Of a stretch of 64,000 bases of DNA, positions 1-12,042 are shown one piece after another; within the stretch, counting starts at the first letter, position 1; each line of letters starts with the position of its first letter. The stretch comes from Galaxea fascicularis (Eukaryota; Cnidaria; Anthozoa; Scleractinia; Euphylliidae), in contig OX419336.1 of the NCBI GenBank assembly GCA_948470475.1, forward strand, positions 11,622,895 through 11,686,894, in the 5' to 3' direction. The translations under genes and the position numbers were made by a program. The notes under the pieces were generated by a model. That model was not told where the DNA came from. It ran no database searches and saw nothing but the letters and a program-made list of their open reading frames with translations.

Positions 1-477
1 ATTTGCAGCTCTCTCCTGTTCCTCCTCTTGACTAAGGAATTAAAATGTTTTACTGTGATGAACAGAGAAAACATGGTGTAATAGTTTCATATTCTCTCAA
101 AAAGCTCGAAGAAAAATTCGGAAATGAACAAAACGAGCCGTAAACTGAAAAAATTATTTGCAATTTATTTGAAAACGCTCTTGCATTTTTTTTTCCTAAT
201 TTGACCTACATTTGTTCGGACTAGAGTAGTTTACACTCTCAATGGTCGTTATCATAGTGAAGTGTCTGACTTTTGGCTCCACAGCCGTGCTTAAATATCC
301 TGTGAGCCAGCTCATGGATGAGGAACAATACAACACCTTATGATGGGCAACAATCCTGATCGTTTCGTGAACGCACCTTTGTCAGGGGTACCTCTAGGTA
401 ACCGTTCACGCGCTCCTATTTTCCGTAAATCTACGCCAATTTACAGTGATATCCTCAGACGTCATATAATATACTAA
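1..477. other. no gene seen
   Basis: I see no convincing coding region, RNA gene or repeat here. It is host flanking DNA left of the transposon whose terminal repeat begins at 478. Confidence 0.5.
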
Positions 478-3475
478 CCTGCGATCAGGCTCTTTTTTTC
501 GTTTCGTTGGTAGACCTTTCCCGCGGGAAGGACGAAACGAAAAGTAGAGCCTGATACAAGTCTTCTACGGTGCGTCTACCGCCCACTTTTTTGATTGATT
601 GACATTTTCCAAAATCAGCCAATTAAAATTACTTCCGTTACGTGCTACTCGCGAGTTCTCGCGTGTGAAGTGCAGAGGAATGAACAAGACGCCATTTTTG
701 TTTTGTGAACGTCGTGTTCCGCATGATTCATTGTTGTTGGGGAATAATAATGGTTTTCGTTCCAAAGGAAGTGCTTTTAACAAATTTTATGAACACTGGG
801 AAAGGTGATATGTGATTCGAAAGCCTATGTGATGATGATATCTTTGTTTTGGTTATGAAACACAACTCATGATTCGGCTAATCGAAGGCCGAAGGTGATT
901 TAAGCTTACAGTTGTCGATGTATTTACTTTATATTCTTACGTACATGTATCTCTTCAGATAACCCTACTTCATGTCTTCCCCTCGAAATACAATGGTAAA
1001 CAAACTTTGCAAAGAGTCGAGAGTGTGAGTTGTGGACAAAAGGGGTATTTTAAGCTTTCGTAGTATTCGCACCTTTATTTTTAGTTTGAACAAATGGATA
1101 AGCACAGGCTGGTCTATTGGTCTTGATGTACTCAATTGTGGGGTTTAATTTATTGTTGTGGTACACTGTTATTTAACTCATTCACTGGCATACCAAAATG
1201 ATTTTCCTTAAGTGTTTGACTATCTAAAGAACCATTTTTATTAATCACTTTTTTAGCTGTTCATCTGTGGCTCCATGTTTGACAAGTATATTGATAGATA
1301 ACTTTTTTCAGTGGTTGAGAGTTATTTATATGCTGGTTGGCAAATTATCCACTGGAAAAATATCTTAAATTTTTAAGTGTGGCATGAACTTGTGATCTGG
1401 CTCAATTGCTTTGTGGAGGAATGATTTACAATTACCACACCAGTAGACTGCAGTTTGGTTTCTTTTTCTTAAAGCTAAATGGTGCAATAAGGGAAGGGGA
1501 TGGTGCAAGGCTTTTTAGATGCCTTAAGTTTGCTCTTCTAGTGGAATATAATTACAAGCACTCTAAGTATGCCTATTTACTCCTGTATTTTTTTGCCAAA
1601 GTATTAGCAGTCCTCTCACAAGGAGGAAGCCAAACGTCTTCTTGCCAACAGGTTTTTTAATAGTAAGGGAGGAAAGGGGGGAAACAAGCCATTGGATTTA
1701 CAAATGGAACACCTAAATTTTTCACTGAAAATGGTTCTGAAATCCCTTTTGGGAAACGTCACAAAAAGATCAGCACAGAGGGTAGCACATTCCCTTGAAA
1801 CCCTTGATGAGATAATGGATGGAATTCGGAAAGACCTAGATCAGAAGAAGTCGTCTGGACACCATGGAACAAAGGATCCGGAGCAGGCATTGAAAACTAT
1901 TCTCACCAACCTTATGAATGGGAAGGTTTTTCATCATACTTCTGGCAGGTGTGGATATCCCTCTTTCAAAAATATGAAAGAAAGTGTGATTGACATTTGT
2001 GACTTTTTTAAGCAGGCTCACAACCACTTAATGACCTGGAAGGGCCTTTATGAAAACCCCCAAAGAAGTAATAATAATGAGTAATTACAGTGTACATTAC
2101 TAATAATATAGTATTGAGAGATGTTTGCTATGTTATTGGTCAGTCATAAGGCCTCTGGGAACAGGTTGTTGGCCTATCACCCAACCTTGATCCTGAAATG
2201 TATGTTATGACAAGGCACAGATTTTAAGAACTATGCAGGCCTTCTCTTTCATCAAGTGTGTATGTTCTTTCAGGTGCCCTTCACGTTTTAATTATATGAG
2301 CATGGAGAGGCCAATAGACTACCTAATGATCTGACCTGACACAGGTTCATCTTTCATCAACTCGAGAAAAGTCCTGCGTAGAACAACAGCCTAATTGTGG
2401 TCCACTTCAAACTACTGCACCTTGCACTGAGAATTTTTGCAATGGGATTCAGTCATGTTTTACATTTTTGTCACGTAGATGTCCCTTGCTACAATTTACA
2501 TTAGGGTTTCAAATAACTCACTGGTTATCTGAGTTGAATGCATTACTATCAACAAAACACTAGGCAGTTTTATGCTGCCCTCACGAAATATTGAGTTATT
2601 GCCCGGGTGTAAAAATAATTAAGCGAATTAAGCTTAAGTAAAGTCTTAAATTTAAATTTAACTTAGAGATCGAGAAGCCTCTACTGTGAATTAGCCAACA
2701 GTGTTCTGTTGTTGTTCCAGAGGCGAATGTGCATACAAACAATAATACATAGCTTTACGGCCTTAAGCAATTCAAAACATTGACAGTGTTGCGATAACAA
2801 AAATGGTACAATTGGTACATTACAAATTACATCACCTGGGCTTACATGAACCTTTCAAAATGTTTGTCCATTGAATACAAGTATTTTCTCTTGCATCCTG
2901 ACATTGAAATTAATGTGTCCTTGATCTTGAATTTATCAAAGCCTGGATATGTCTTGCTTCTCGTTGAATTGTTATTGAATACAAACCAGTCAGCTTCCAA
3001 GTCTTTATACCGTTGTCAGGCTTTCGCGAAAGGAAATGTCCGAAATAGAATAACAGAGATATCAGTGGAAACTCGTCTGGACGCTTCGTCTTTATCATTC
3101 CTAGTGAAGATCATTCCGAACTTTATCATTCCTCGTGAAGATCATTCCGCGAATCTTTTATATGAATCCAGTATGTAGCTCAAAGCAAAACTAATAAACT
3201 TTTCCCTCTCCGCTAGATAAAACATAGACAGGCTCTACTGTTTTGTTTTATAAAACCAACTTGAGATAACTCGTTGTCCGTAATGGCGGCTCTTTCGCGA
3301 GAGCCTCGCGAACACGCATCTTAGTGACATCCGGTTCTTGAATCAGCCAATCAGATTTCGTCCAAATTCTGGACGAAGACACAGAGTCCTGTGAGACTTT
3401 GTATCAGGCCCAATTGTAGCGAGCGCCGACATAAGAAGACATAAGAGCGATGGTACAATTGGGCCTGATCGCAGG
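478..3475 (+). mobile_element. KolobokIS4EU/DUF6589-like DNA transposon, decayed
   Basis: Inverted ends: CCTGCGATCAGGC starts at 478 and its reverse complement ends at 3475. Each end is followed inwards by a second short palindromic arm ending in the same CCTGAT core. The right end is flanked by TTAA (3476-3479) and the left by CTAA (474-477), so a TTAA target duplication with one change is likely, as in Kolobok and piggyBac-type elements. The interior holds a DUF6589-like coding remnant at 1406-2084. The rest of the 3 kb has no open frame I can assign. Confidence 0.65.
1406..2084 (+). pseudogene. DUF6589-like transposon protein, C-terminal part, frameshifted
   Basis: Two open stretches, 1406-1660 and 1692-2084, form one domain joined by a frameshift near 1618 at the CACAAGGAGG sequence. 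The first carries IREGDGARLFRCLKFALL followed by an HSKYA motif. The second reads through a KGGKGGNKPLDLQMEHLN motif, then a helical region rich in Lys and Glu. This pattern is what I know from DUF6589 proteins of cnidarian DNA transposons. The N-terminal part, including any zinc fingers, is not recognisable upstream. It lies inside the element with TTAA-flanked inverted repeats, which fits a transposase-associated role. Function within the family is unproven. Confidence 0.6.
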
Positions 3476-3479
3476 TTAA

Positions 3480-4205
3480 TAATATACGCGACCAAATGCC
3501 CCAAACATTTTTTTGTCTAGGAACTCAGTTTTAACCCGATGGAAATCCAAATATGCAAATTTGTAAACGAAACAAAAAAACTATTCAAATATGGTACCTT
3601 CTATAAAAACTATAGCACGCAACTTTCTTTCAGATTGACGGCTCATTTCAAGTTAGTCTTATGGTTTTGTCAAGATAAAATTTCCGACCATTGTGAAGGC
3701 GAGATAACATCAAGATATGTTATGAAAGTCCCGAGTGTCATTAGTCACATTTTACAGTCACGACGATGTTTTTAAGCGATTCGAGCGCAAAAGTTCGTCA
3801 GTAAGTTCAAAACTTCTGCTTTGCAAGAGGAAATATTTAATCCATCTATTTATGTTTTCTACTATAATTAACTTGATTTTCCATGCAGTCAAGTGCCGCG
3901 CGTCGATCCCGAGACTTGGGGCAAATTGTCTCGAAACAGTGTAAACCGTAGACTTTCTAAAAGTCCTTTCCAATAATTCTTGGGTTCCCCGTTGGACTTA
4001 CGTCGCTCACGCTCGCCCTCGCGACTTCGTCGCTCAAGAAATGAGGTCGACTTGTGGCAAGTCTATGTAAACCGTAACACAAGACTATCACGCTCTATAA
4101 GCACTCAGTACCCAGCTCACATCTGACCAAACTAGCAGTACTATGTAAATCATCGAATCAAGGGAATTATTCTCGTCGTTGAAGTCTATCTTTCTTTGTC
4201 TCAGA
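3480..4205. other. intergenic, upstream of the BTB gene
   Basis: No gene recognised. The short open frames here lack family motifs. The segment must contain the promoter and 5' leader of the BTB gene that starts at 4206, but I cannot point to a TATA box. Confidence 0.4.
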
Positions 4206-5590
4206 ATGATGGCAGTTGCTGAGGTGGAGGAGAACTGGCAGACGAAACGTAGAGGCGTCTTGGAGAGAGTGGCGTTTCTTTGGAACAACGAGTTGTTAAG
4301 CGATGTGAAGTTTGTTGTTCCGGCTGTGTCGAATGGCGAAAGTGAAACTAAGGTAATCCCAGCTCACAAGTTTGTTCTTGGAATCAGCAGTCCTGTGTTC
4401 TATGCCATGTTCTATGGTCAAATGGCGGAGACGTCTGACTCAATTGAACTGCCTGACTGTGAGTACGAGAGTTTGCTGGAGTTATTCCGTTTCTTTTACA
4501 GCGACGAAGTCAAGCTAACCGGAAGTAATGTCATGCATGTGCTGTACTTGGCAAAGAAATACATGGTGCCTTCTCTGGCTGACAAGTGCGCTGAATTTCT
4601 GCGAGACAACTTGCAAGCATCTAATGTGTTCTCCATTCTGCCGCACGCTGAGAAATTTGAAGACAAAGATTTGGAGGATCGATGCTGGAAAGTGATTGAG
4701 ATGCGAACGGGGGAAGCTGTAACGTCAGATGAATTTGCCATGCTTGAGCGATCTTTGGTGGAATCTGTTGTGAAAAGGGAACGTTTAAATGTCAAGGAGA
4801 TTGAATTGTTCAAAGCTGTGAATCGCTGGGCCACAAAAGAATGTAAAAGACAAGGGATAACTGTTGATGGGAAGGTGAAAAGAGAAATTCTTGGAGAGGA
4901 GATTGTTACAGCAATCCGGTTCCCATTGATGTCGCAGAAGGAGTTTATTTCTGTCGTCCCTGATTGTAATATTCTGACGGAAAAAGAAATTGTTGACTTG
5001 ATCAAACACAGTAATGATGTCCTCACTTCCCCTTTACAATTTTCAGTAACTCCAAGGGTTAAAGTTAGTGCCATTCTTGAAGAATGCCGTAGATTTGACA
5101 CAGTTGAGAATGATGACAGGCGTGGATGGCGTTACGAACGAGGCAAAAGTGACCGTCTCTGTATCACCGTCAGCAAGGATATCTTTCTAGTCGGTGTCAA
5201 ACACTTTGGACAGGAAGCGTGCAGCCACACAGTCAACGTTGGAATATATGACACCACAAATGGTTCATGTATTGCTGAGAAGTCAGGATCATACCGGTCA
5301 GAAATTATGGATCAAGATACCAACGAGTATTATGGCTTTGCTGTGATGTTTGATGACCCTGTTTGTCTAAAGCCAAACAACTACTACGAGATAGTGTCCC
5401 TTATCCAAGGTCCCCGATCATGGTGTGGAGTGAATGGGAAAGAAACCGTTGAATTTTCCGGAGTGGTTATTGGCTTTACATCCATATCTTTAGAGATACG
5501 GATCGAAATGATGACAGTAATAGCACCGGTATTTCAAGTGGTCAGATTCCTGCTCTACTTTTTTCTTTCTCAGAAGTGGATCAAACATAG
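4206..5590 (+). CDS. BTB-BACK-PHR domain protein (BTBD6/BTBD3-like)
   Basis: A single-exon gene. An ATG pair at 4206 is chosen because family members start just before an ENWQTKR-type segment; an in-frame ATG also exists at 4179. Counting from 4206, an N-terminal helix precedes a BTB domain (LLSDVKFVV, PAHKFVLGISSPVFYAMF, FFYSDEV; about residues 25-130). A BACK domain (about 135-235) and a PHR domain (about 285 to the end: WRYERGKSDRLCI, VGVKHFGQEACSHTVNVGIY) follow. Family members are typically CUL3 substrate adaptors in the cytoplasm. The frame runs to 5603, but from about 5480 the expected PHR end is in the next frame (NDDSNSTGISSGQIPALLFS, stop at 5590). That suggests a one-base indel near the C-terminus or a changed tail. 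The lack of introns may mean retrogene origin. Confidence 0.85.
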
Positions 5591-5603
5591 GGAATCGTCT
5601 TAG

Positions 5604-7047
5604 TTCAGTTCCTGTTGATTGGCATCAGTAGGCAAAAAGAAACAATAGGATCTCAATAATCTGTTTTCAACCAGTACAAAACAACAACATATATATGGGA
5701 GTTTCTTGTACGTCGGTTTTCACGCAGTGTACACATAGTGATTGGACATGTTAAACCAGCACATGCTAGCTGTTATCAAAGATAACTGAACTTAGTCACT
5801 TGTGTTTTACAACGTGTCGGTGTGGTGCAAGGATTAAGCATTGTTTTCATTCAATTTAAGGTAGTAGATACCCGCAAAAATGGCCAAATTTTGTCAAAAC
5901 TGGAGTCCAGAAAGTATGAAAACTGAAAACCATATTTAATCATAACTTATACTAAATTAAGACTTTAAGTCTTCAACTACCTGTGACATTAATTTTTAAG
6001 AAGTCTCGTCAAATCCTGGCCGAGCTAAGGGGTGTTGAAAGGGACCCCTACTGTGAAATAGCTACAATCTTGGGGCAGGTCAATTTCCTTTAAGTGCAAA
6101 CTGAGACTCAAATTATCACTTCTGTCTGATATGAACGTGAAAAAGAGTTCCAAAAAGTCTTCTGGAAGTTCCTATTTCGACATCACTTCAGTCTGCCAAG
6201 CTGTTGAGGGCTTTCAACCTTGACTGTCAAACTAAACAGTCCCGGTATTAAATCCCAGACCCAACCACAGGCTTTCGCTAACACTCACCCCCCACATTTG
6301 CACATTTACCTAAAAAGTAACAAAAAATACGCTAACCCGCAAATAGCAAAGGCTAATCTAGGCGGGTAGTGTAATTGATTAGGCAAAATAACTCATAGAA
6401 AAAACTTAATATTTACAAGATGGAAATAATTTAAAGATATAAGTTAATTAAAAACAATGACTGTCTAAATTAATATTAAAATTGTTTCATTCTAGCTATT
6501 CATACCACATTTGAAGTTTTCAATCAGAGTGTTGACGTCAACATAAATATCCTCTTTATTGCTCCAGTGACTTAGGGGAACGTCAGTTCACAAAACTGCT
6601 GTTTATTAAATTCTTCAAAACTCTATAAACACCGTGAGAACTTGGTGCTGCCTTGGTCACCAGAACAATATAAACTTGAGGTGAACTAACAGATCTTGCG
6701 TCAACTGATCTTGCCAACGGAAAAAACTAGTCCTTTATGACTTTAGTTGGGTGTCGTGGCGCTACGCGTGTGCTTTCGTGACACCACGGAACTTACTAGA
6801 AAGATCTAGAAACACAAGTAGCGCACGGACGAAACAAATACGTATGAAAAAAAACCTTAAATGACTGAATACACGTTCAAAGAAACTTGCAACAACTAAA
6901 CTAGTACTCTTAAGGCCAAAACGTATTGCAACTGAACGTAAACCAGCTTAAATAAGAAAGTGGTGAAAACTTACGCAATGTTGCGCGTGCAAAATTTGTT
7001 TCAGAAGCGCGCGCCGTTTCAAGTGTCGTATATCGCGCGCACGTGAC
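5604..7047. other. no gene seen
   Basis: AT-rich non-coding DNA between the BTB gene and a retrotransposon fragment. There is a short inverted pair around 6750-6790 (GGTGTCGTGGCGC / GTGACACCACGG). No conserved coding frame was recognised. Confidence 0.4.
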
Positions 7048-9389
7048 TTAACTGCTTTCGCTACACTCTTGATCAAGAAGTTTTAGTAAATTTGTCTGAA
7101 GGCATTTCTTAAAGGATGTTTTAGGTTTTGCACGGATAGATTCTGGTACTTCATTCCAGATTTTACAACCAATTCTAGAAAATGAGTGGCTCATTTGTGT
7201 CAGCTTTGAACATTTTATATGAAATTTACCCATGTATGCAGACCTGGTTCTATCAAAAAGACTTAATAGGTTTAGGGGAGCGCTTTGGTTATTGATGTCG
7301 TACATAAGAGTGGCTAAAGATTTGAAATAAAGCATGTTTACTGGAAGAAGATTAGAACATACGAATAATCAGTGGGATGGCATGCTCTCCGTTATTGCGG
7401 AAGTAAATAAAGCGTAAAGCTCTTTTTTGGATTTTCTCCAGATTTGATTTTGAAGTTTGGCCCCATACCGAAAGACTGTAAGAAATTTAGGGATGGATAA
7501 GAGAACGATAAATATGAAGGAGAATAGAACTGGGTAGAACGTGTCTCAACCGCGATATAACACCAATTGTTTTACTTATCTTAAGCGAAATATAATCAAT
7601 GTGATCTTGCCAAGAGAGGTTGCTGTCAATCAACACACCGAGATACTTAACAATGATCTTTGTTCAAGGTGTTCGAACGCATTGTGTTAGCAGTCGAATG
7701 CTTTTATGTTAAGGTGAATTGTTGCCACTCTTTGGCGGGGGTGAAATAATACGTAATTAGATTTTTTGGTATTTAAAGTCAATTTGTTAGCTAACAACCA
7801 ATCACATACATTTTCCAATTCTTTGTTTATTATAAGCTCTAGGGACTTTAAACATTTGTCAACAAATAGCAGATTCATGTCATGAGCGAATAAAAAGAAA
7901 TTCGGTTTTCTAGATGAAGCTTGAATGTCGTTAACATATAAAAGGAATAGTAACGGCCCTAAAATTGACCCCTAAGGGACGCTACATAATGCATTCTCTT
8001 TCTCCGACATCGCAGAACCAATTTGAGTTGATTGAGTCCTACTTGAGGGATATGAGTGAAACCAATCATTAACAATGCCTCGAACACCATAGTGGTTGAG
8101 CTTGTGCAGTAGTATTTCATGATCAACAGCATCAAAAGCCTTTTGCAGATCAATAAAAATGCCACATGAAAAAAGTTTATTGTCCATGTTTGTTTGTATT
8201 TTGTTAATTATATCTTATAGCGCATGTTCAGTGGAATGATGTTCAATTCACGAAAACCGTAAAGCGATGTGGATAGTATATTGTGGTTTGCGACGAATAT
8301 TTTAATTCTTTTGTACATTAGTTTCTCAAACACTTTATTGATATTAGAGAGAAGTGAAATAGGACGATAATTTCCACACTTTTGGTCACCGGTTTTATAA
8401 ACGGGGATTACTTTTGCATATTTTAATTTGTTAGGAAAGATTCCTATTTCAACCGATAAATTCATAATTCTTGCCAATGGACTTGATAATAAATGGCTAG
8501 CGCATTTCAGTATTCGAACTGGGAATGAGTATAATCTGTGAGCCTTATTGTATGATAAGGAAACGATCTCATTGTTAACTTCTGCAGGTACAACTGGATC
8601 AAAGAAGAAAGAGTTTGAGTTTGCGGGCGACAACCCTTGGAGGTATGCGCGAAAATTAAGTTTTGAATGAGGCATCCCCCAGCCAGTTTATGGCCCCTTC
8701 CCATGTTTTCTTAGTATTATGCAAGGAGCAAGGGTGGCACAGTCGGTTAGTGCGCGGCCTTGGTGCATAAGGTCCCGAGTTCGATCCCCGGATCTCACAT
8801 CCTTGTTTCGACTTCTTTCCTTTCAGTGTAGCTTACGTAGCTTTAAATACCCTTAAAACGGAGCACCGATGGATAGAGGGGGGTAAAATGAGCGCACCGT
8901 CGGCTTCCTGGGAGAATACTCTCTAGAGAGTAAAGGAACTTCCGACGTTAAATAAGGTGTACCTTTACCTTTACCTACCTATGCAAGTTACGCGAGTAAA
9001 GTTATGAAAATAAAGCTTTGTGCTTAATATAGATAGAGTTGAAATTTTATTTCCATAAAGTTTATATTTTGGTTTTCTCCCGAGTGATATGCCATTAGTG
9101 ATCCAGGGTTTTAATTGCTGTTTGGCTTTACGCCTCGAGGTAATTTTCATAGGAGTATGTTTAACACCTTGAGAGTTTTGCCGTGAAAGAAAGCGGAGGA
9201 TGACTTGTTTACATCGTTATTCGAGTGGCCTATACGGTCCCAATCAATTTGTTCCAGGTCATTTAGGAAAGCATCATCAGAACAAGAAGAAAATTCGCGA
9301 TATTCACGACGGATGGCTGTAGGCGAAGATTGTATTTTATAAGTAGGCAAGAGGCAGAACTGGGAAAAATGATCACTGATGTCTGACAC
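7048..9389 (-). pseudogene. non-LTR (LINE, Jockey/CR1-like) retrotransposon ORF2 fragment
   Basis: Read right to left, the pieces are in the normal ORF2 order. They are the end of an endonuclease domain (SDISDHFSQF, 9389-9147), a linker, and then reverse transcriptase. The RT shows KVIPVYKTGDQKCGNYRPISLL (cut short here at 20: VIPVYKTGDQKCGNYRPISL) and FIDLQKAFDAVDHEILLHKL near 8180-8100. It continues with a GSILGPLLFLLYVNDI block near 7960, preceded by an in-frame stop, and the catalytic FADD box altered to FAHD near 7885. A C-terminal block ends at 7048. Several frameshifts and stops, plus a SINE at 8726-8979, show it is dead. It would have encoded target-primed reverse transcription. Confidence 0.85.
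8726..8979 (+). mobile_element. tRNA-derived SINE with target site duplication
   Basis: An 8-bp direct repeat TATGCAAG (8718-8725 and 8980-8987) flanks it. The head has RNA polymerase III boxes: A box around TGGCACAGTCGGTTAGTG (8735-8752) and B box GAGTTCGATCC (8777-8787). The tail is a short ACCTTT-type repeat. It sits inside the LINE remnant, so it inserted after or during that element's decay. Confidence 0.8.
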
Positions 9390-10233
9390 AACATTGCCAC
9401 TTAAAACGAAATCGAAATCATCAACGAAATCGAAATAATCAACTTCAGCTATATTTCATGCTGAAAACTCTTTCATCCACATTGTCCGGCATTGCCGGCC
9501 TTCACTGTATAATCACGGCATCGTCAGTTCTGAACGTTTTTCGAAAGAGTAATCCTTCTGTCCCACACTACTTTTCGGATCGAAGTTGTCGCGCACCCTT
9601 TTAAGATTTCCTTTCCGTTTCCATTGTAATTGACTATAAGCCATTGAACTCGGAAAATGAATTTTGAAAGAGAGAGAATTTCGAGGACACTAAAATCATG
9701 AGTTCGTCTTGAGTCTTCTGTGTTAAACAATAAGTCAGTTCATAAAAGATTGTTTCCCCAGAATTTTAATAAATGGATGTTTTTCATATATCAAATTCGT
9801 GAACAGCAAAATAGAAAAATATGCATTTCAGGTTTGGCAAATTCACTTTCTTTTAACTGAAAAAGTTTAAAAAATGTTTTCCAATACAAAACGTTATTCT
9901 TAGCCACCAAGTAATGGCAACAAACCATCATGAAACCAAAAATTGGTTTTACGCAGAAAATACCATCACATATGCAAATTAGCCTCTCTCAACAGTTTTT
10001 TGTTCGGTTACTATGAAGGCAACTGTATGAACATAGAAAACGTTTATCCAGTGAAAATAGTTTAATCAAATCAACAATAAATTTGGTTTGAGGAGCAAAG
10101 AATGTCCGATTTCCTTGCATGCGCGTACGTGCAAACGCACGCATTGTTATAAACATGGTAATTAATAATAATTTAATAATAACTTAATCATTTCTATCGC
10201 GCCGGCTACATTGAAATATGATCGCCGGCGCGT

Positions 10234-10424
10234 AAAGAAATAGAAAACATGTACCGTGTTTCTATCGTGGGAAACGCGAGTGGAAGTTTGGGAGAACGAG
10301 AAATCCTGTGGGAACACGAGCCGCAGGCGAGTGGTTCCACAGTTTTTTCGAGTTCTCCCAAACTTTCACGCGTGTTTTTATACCTTGATAGAAACACGGA
10401 GAAGATGTTTTCTATTTCTTTTAG
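10234..10424. repeat. foldback (MITE-like) inverted repeat
   Basis: The left arm from 10234 (AAAGAAATAGAAAACATGTA...) and the right arm ending at 10424 (...GATGTTTTCTATTTCTTTTA) are reverse complements with minor differences. They share the blocks CGTGTTTCTATC and AAGTTTGGGAGAAC. The open frames across it come from the inverted repeat and are not genes. Confidence 0.7.
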
Positions 10425-11283
10425 AAAACACCGCGACGAAAAAAAAGGAAAACAACTTGTTAACTTTGATTATCAAAACGTAAATTCTCTTTGCTCGCGT
10501 CATCTTTACGTCAACAGCTCGTGCTAGTTCTGTGTTTCTATCGAGTTATAGAATCACGATTTCTAACTAATCAGCGCGTGTATTATCTTAGGACTGTTTT
10601 CTAAACATATATATATATATATATACTTCGGCTCTGAAAAAAGCGAACATTTGATCGCAAAAAGTAAATCTTTGCGAGTTCAAATGGTCAACAAACAATT
10701 TTTAAAAAGCAAATGAAAATTTTGAAAAATTTACCACCCCGTAGCGTGGTCTCAAAAAATCCAAGAGCAAATTAGGTTGTGATTTGGAAAACAAGGGGAA
10801 TTCAAACGCGAAACGGCATTCTCATTGTAACGTTCAAGACTTCCGTGTCGTCTTTTTTTGATCGCCGATTATTCTTTATCAGCAGAACAGTACGATCGGT
10901 AAGTTGTCGACAGCTTCACACTAATGCGAATATGTGCCAAGCAGTATATCATTTCTTTTATATAGGACACGTCTGAACACCACCTATAATAATAATAATA
11001 ATAAATTTTATATAAAGAAAAGACTTATCTTCTAGTTAGCCTGTTACACATTTACCAATCAGGGACACAATCCTAATCGTTAAGATCTACAACAACTGTT
11101 AAAATTTACGATGATAAACTCCTATATCTACAATTACAATATATAATGAAATACTACATTTATATAAATAGCCCTATACCACAAAAAAGTTTTCTTTCTA
11201 AAAAAAACACGTACATGTCAGATGTGATTAATATCTTGCAGGCAAATCTAGTGTTTTAGGTTAAAACATAGCAAGATAAAAGT

Positions 11284-11289
11284 ATCAAT
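11284..11289. other. Polinton target-site duplication, left copy
   Basis: ATCAAT immediately precedes the terminal AG of the element; the right copy is ATCGAT (31460-31465). A 6-bp duplication is the known size for Polintons; here 5 of 6 bases match. Confidence 0.7.
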
Positions 11290-11402
11290 AGTAGTTATAT
11301 AGTTGGGGGTACCAAAGCATTTTTCCAATTAATGGATAACAAATGTTTTATGCTTGATACCAACCCAACTTGTGACTAAATTTTGGCAATCTATATATTT
11401 TT
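11290..11402 (+). repeat. Polinton left terminal inverted repeat
   Basis: It matches the reverse complement of 31347-31459 over 113 bp with one difference (TTGTGAC here, TTATGAC there). It starts with AG, as Polinton ends do. Beyond the repeat, the sequence around 11403-11430 resembles a further internal copy at the right end (31202-31267). Confidence 0.9.
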
Positions 11403-11466
11403 TAAAATGCGTGACTTTCGCGGAAAAACACATTAAATTAATTCTTACTATATACTTTAAAAAAAT

Positions 11467-12042
11467 ATGAAAATATATAAAAATAAAATATATAGTTATA
11501 TTATAAGAATGAGTTGTAATAAGATAATCCATGATGAAATATCAAGTGAATATGTTAATTGTCCATTTTGTTATAAACAGATAAGTGATAGAACGATAAA
11601 AAACATCTCATGTTGTGGTGAACAGGAGATTATAAATAATAATGGTATGAATGTTTGTAAAAATTGTGGATGTGTACAATATTATAATTATCATGCAGAG
11701 TACATTAATTTTAATGAGAATAAATACAAAATAAGGAAAAAATCAGTTTATATCAGAAAATATCATCTAAATAATATTCTGATTGACATTTGTAGTCGAA
11801 ATAATATACAGCTTCAAAATTCAGACAAATTGAAAATATTTGAAATATTTGATAAAATTAATAAGGTTATTCCAAAATTGAATCAAAGTAGAAAAAGAAT
11901 AATTTCAATCAAATACATGTTAAAACAGATATTCGATATGTTAAAAATTGATTATAATAATATTGAAATCACAAAAAGTGAAACTACATTGAAATTCTAT
12001 AATAATTATTGGAATGATCTTAGAAAGTTGATTAATCTGTAA
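11467..12042 (+). CDS. zinc-ribbon protein, possible VLTF3-like late transcription factor
   Basis: 191 codons from 11467, or 177 from the internal ATG at 11509. A zinc ribbon is visible: CPFC (residues 32-35), CC (49-50) and CKNCG (64-68). A Tyr-rich stretch and YIRKYHLNNIL (95-105) follow, and the rest is helical. A split ribbon followed by a Y-x-R-x-x-H segment is the layout I associate with poxvirus/NCLDV VLTF3-type late transcription factors, some of which occur in Polinton-like viruses. The match is by motif only. It is the outermost gene, 64 bp from the left terminal repeat, transcribed inwards and converging on the leftward genes with an 11-bp overlap of 3' ends. No disruption is seen, unusual for this copy. 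Confidence 0.55.
   Translation: MKIYKNKIYSYIIRMSCNKIIHDEISSEYVNCPFCYKQISDRTIKNISCCGEQEIINNNGMNVCKNCGCVQYYNYHAEYINFNENKYKIRKKSVYIRKYHLNNILIDICSRNNIQLQNSDKLKIFEIFDKINKVIPKLNQSRKRIISIKYMLKQIFDMLKIDYNNIEITKSETTLKFYNNYWNDLRKLINL

Larger units (their letters stand above)
9390..11289. other. non-coding, left flank of the Polinton
   Basis: No gene recognised. It holds a foldback repeat (10234-10424), an (AT)n run at about 10607-10625 and an (ATA)n run near 10985-11005. The last six bases, ATCAAT (11284-11289), are the left target-site copy of the Polinton. Confidence 0.5.

Noticed and set aside
565..808. Overlapping open frames on both strands at 565-808
   Set aside because: They lie in the transposon end with no family motif; probably chance frames or a degraded first exon.
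4496..5101. 201-codon frame on the minus strand
   Set aside because: It is antisense to the BTB-BACK-PHR gene, whose domains are clear on the plus strand.
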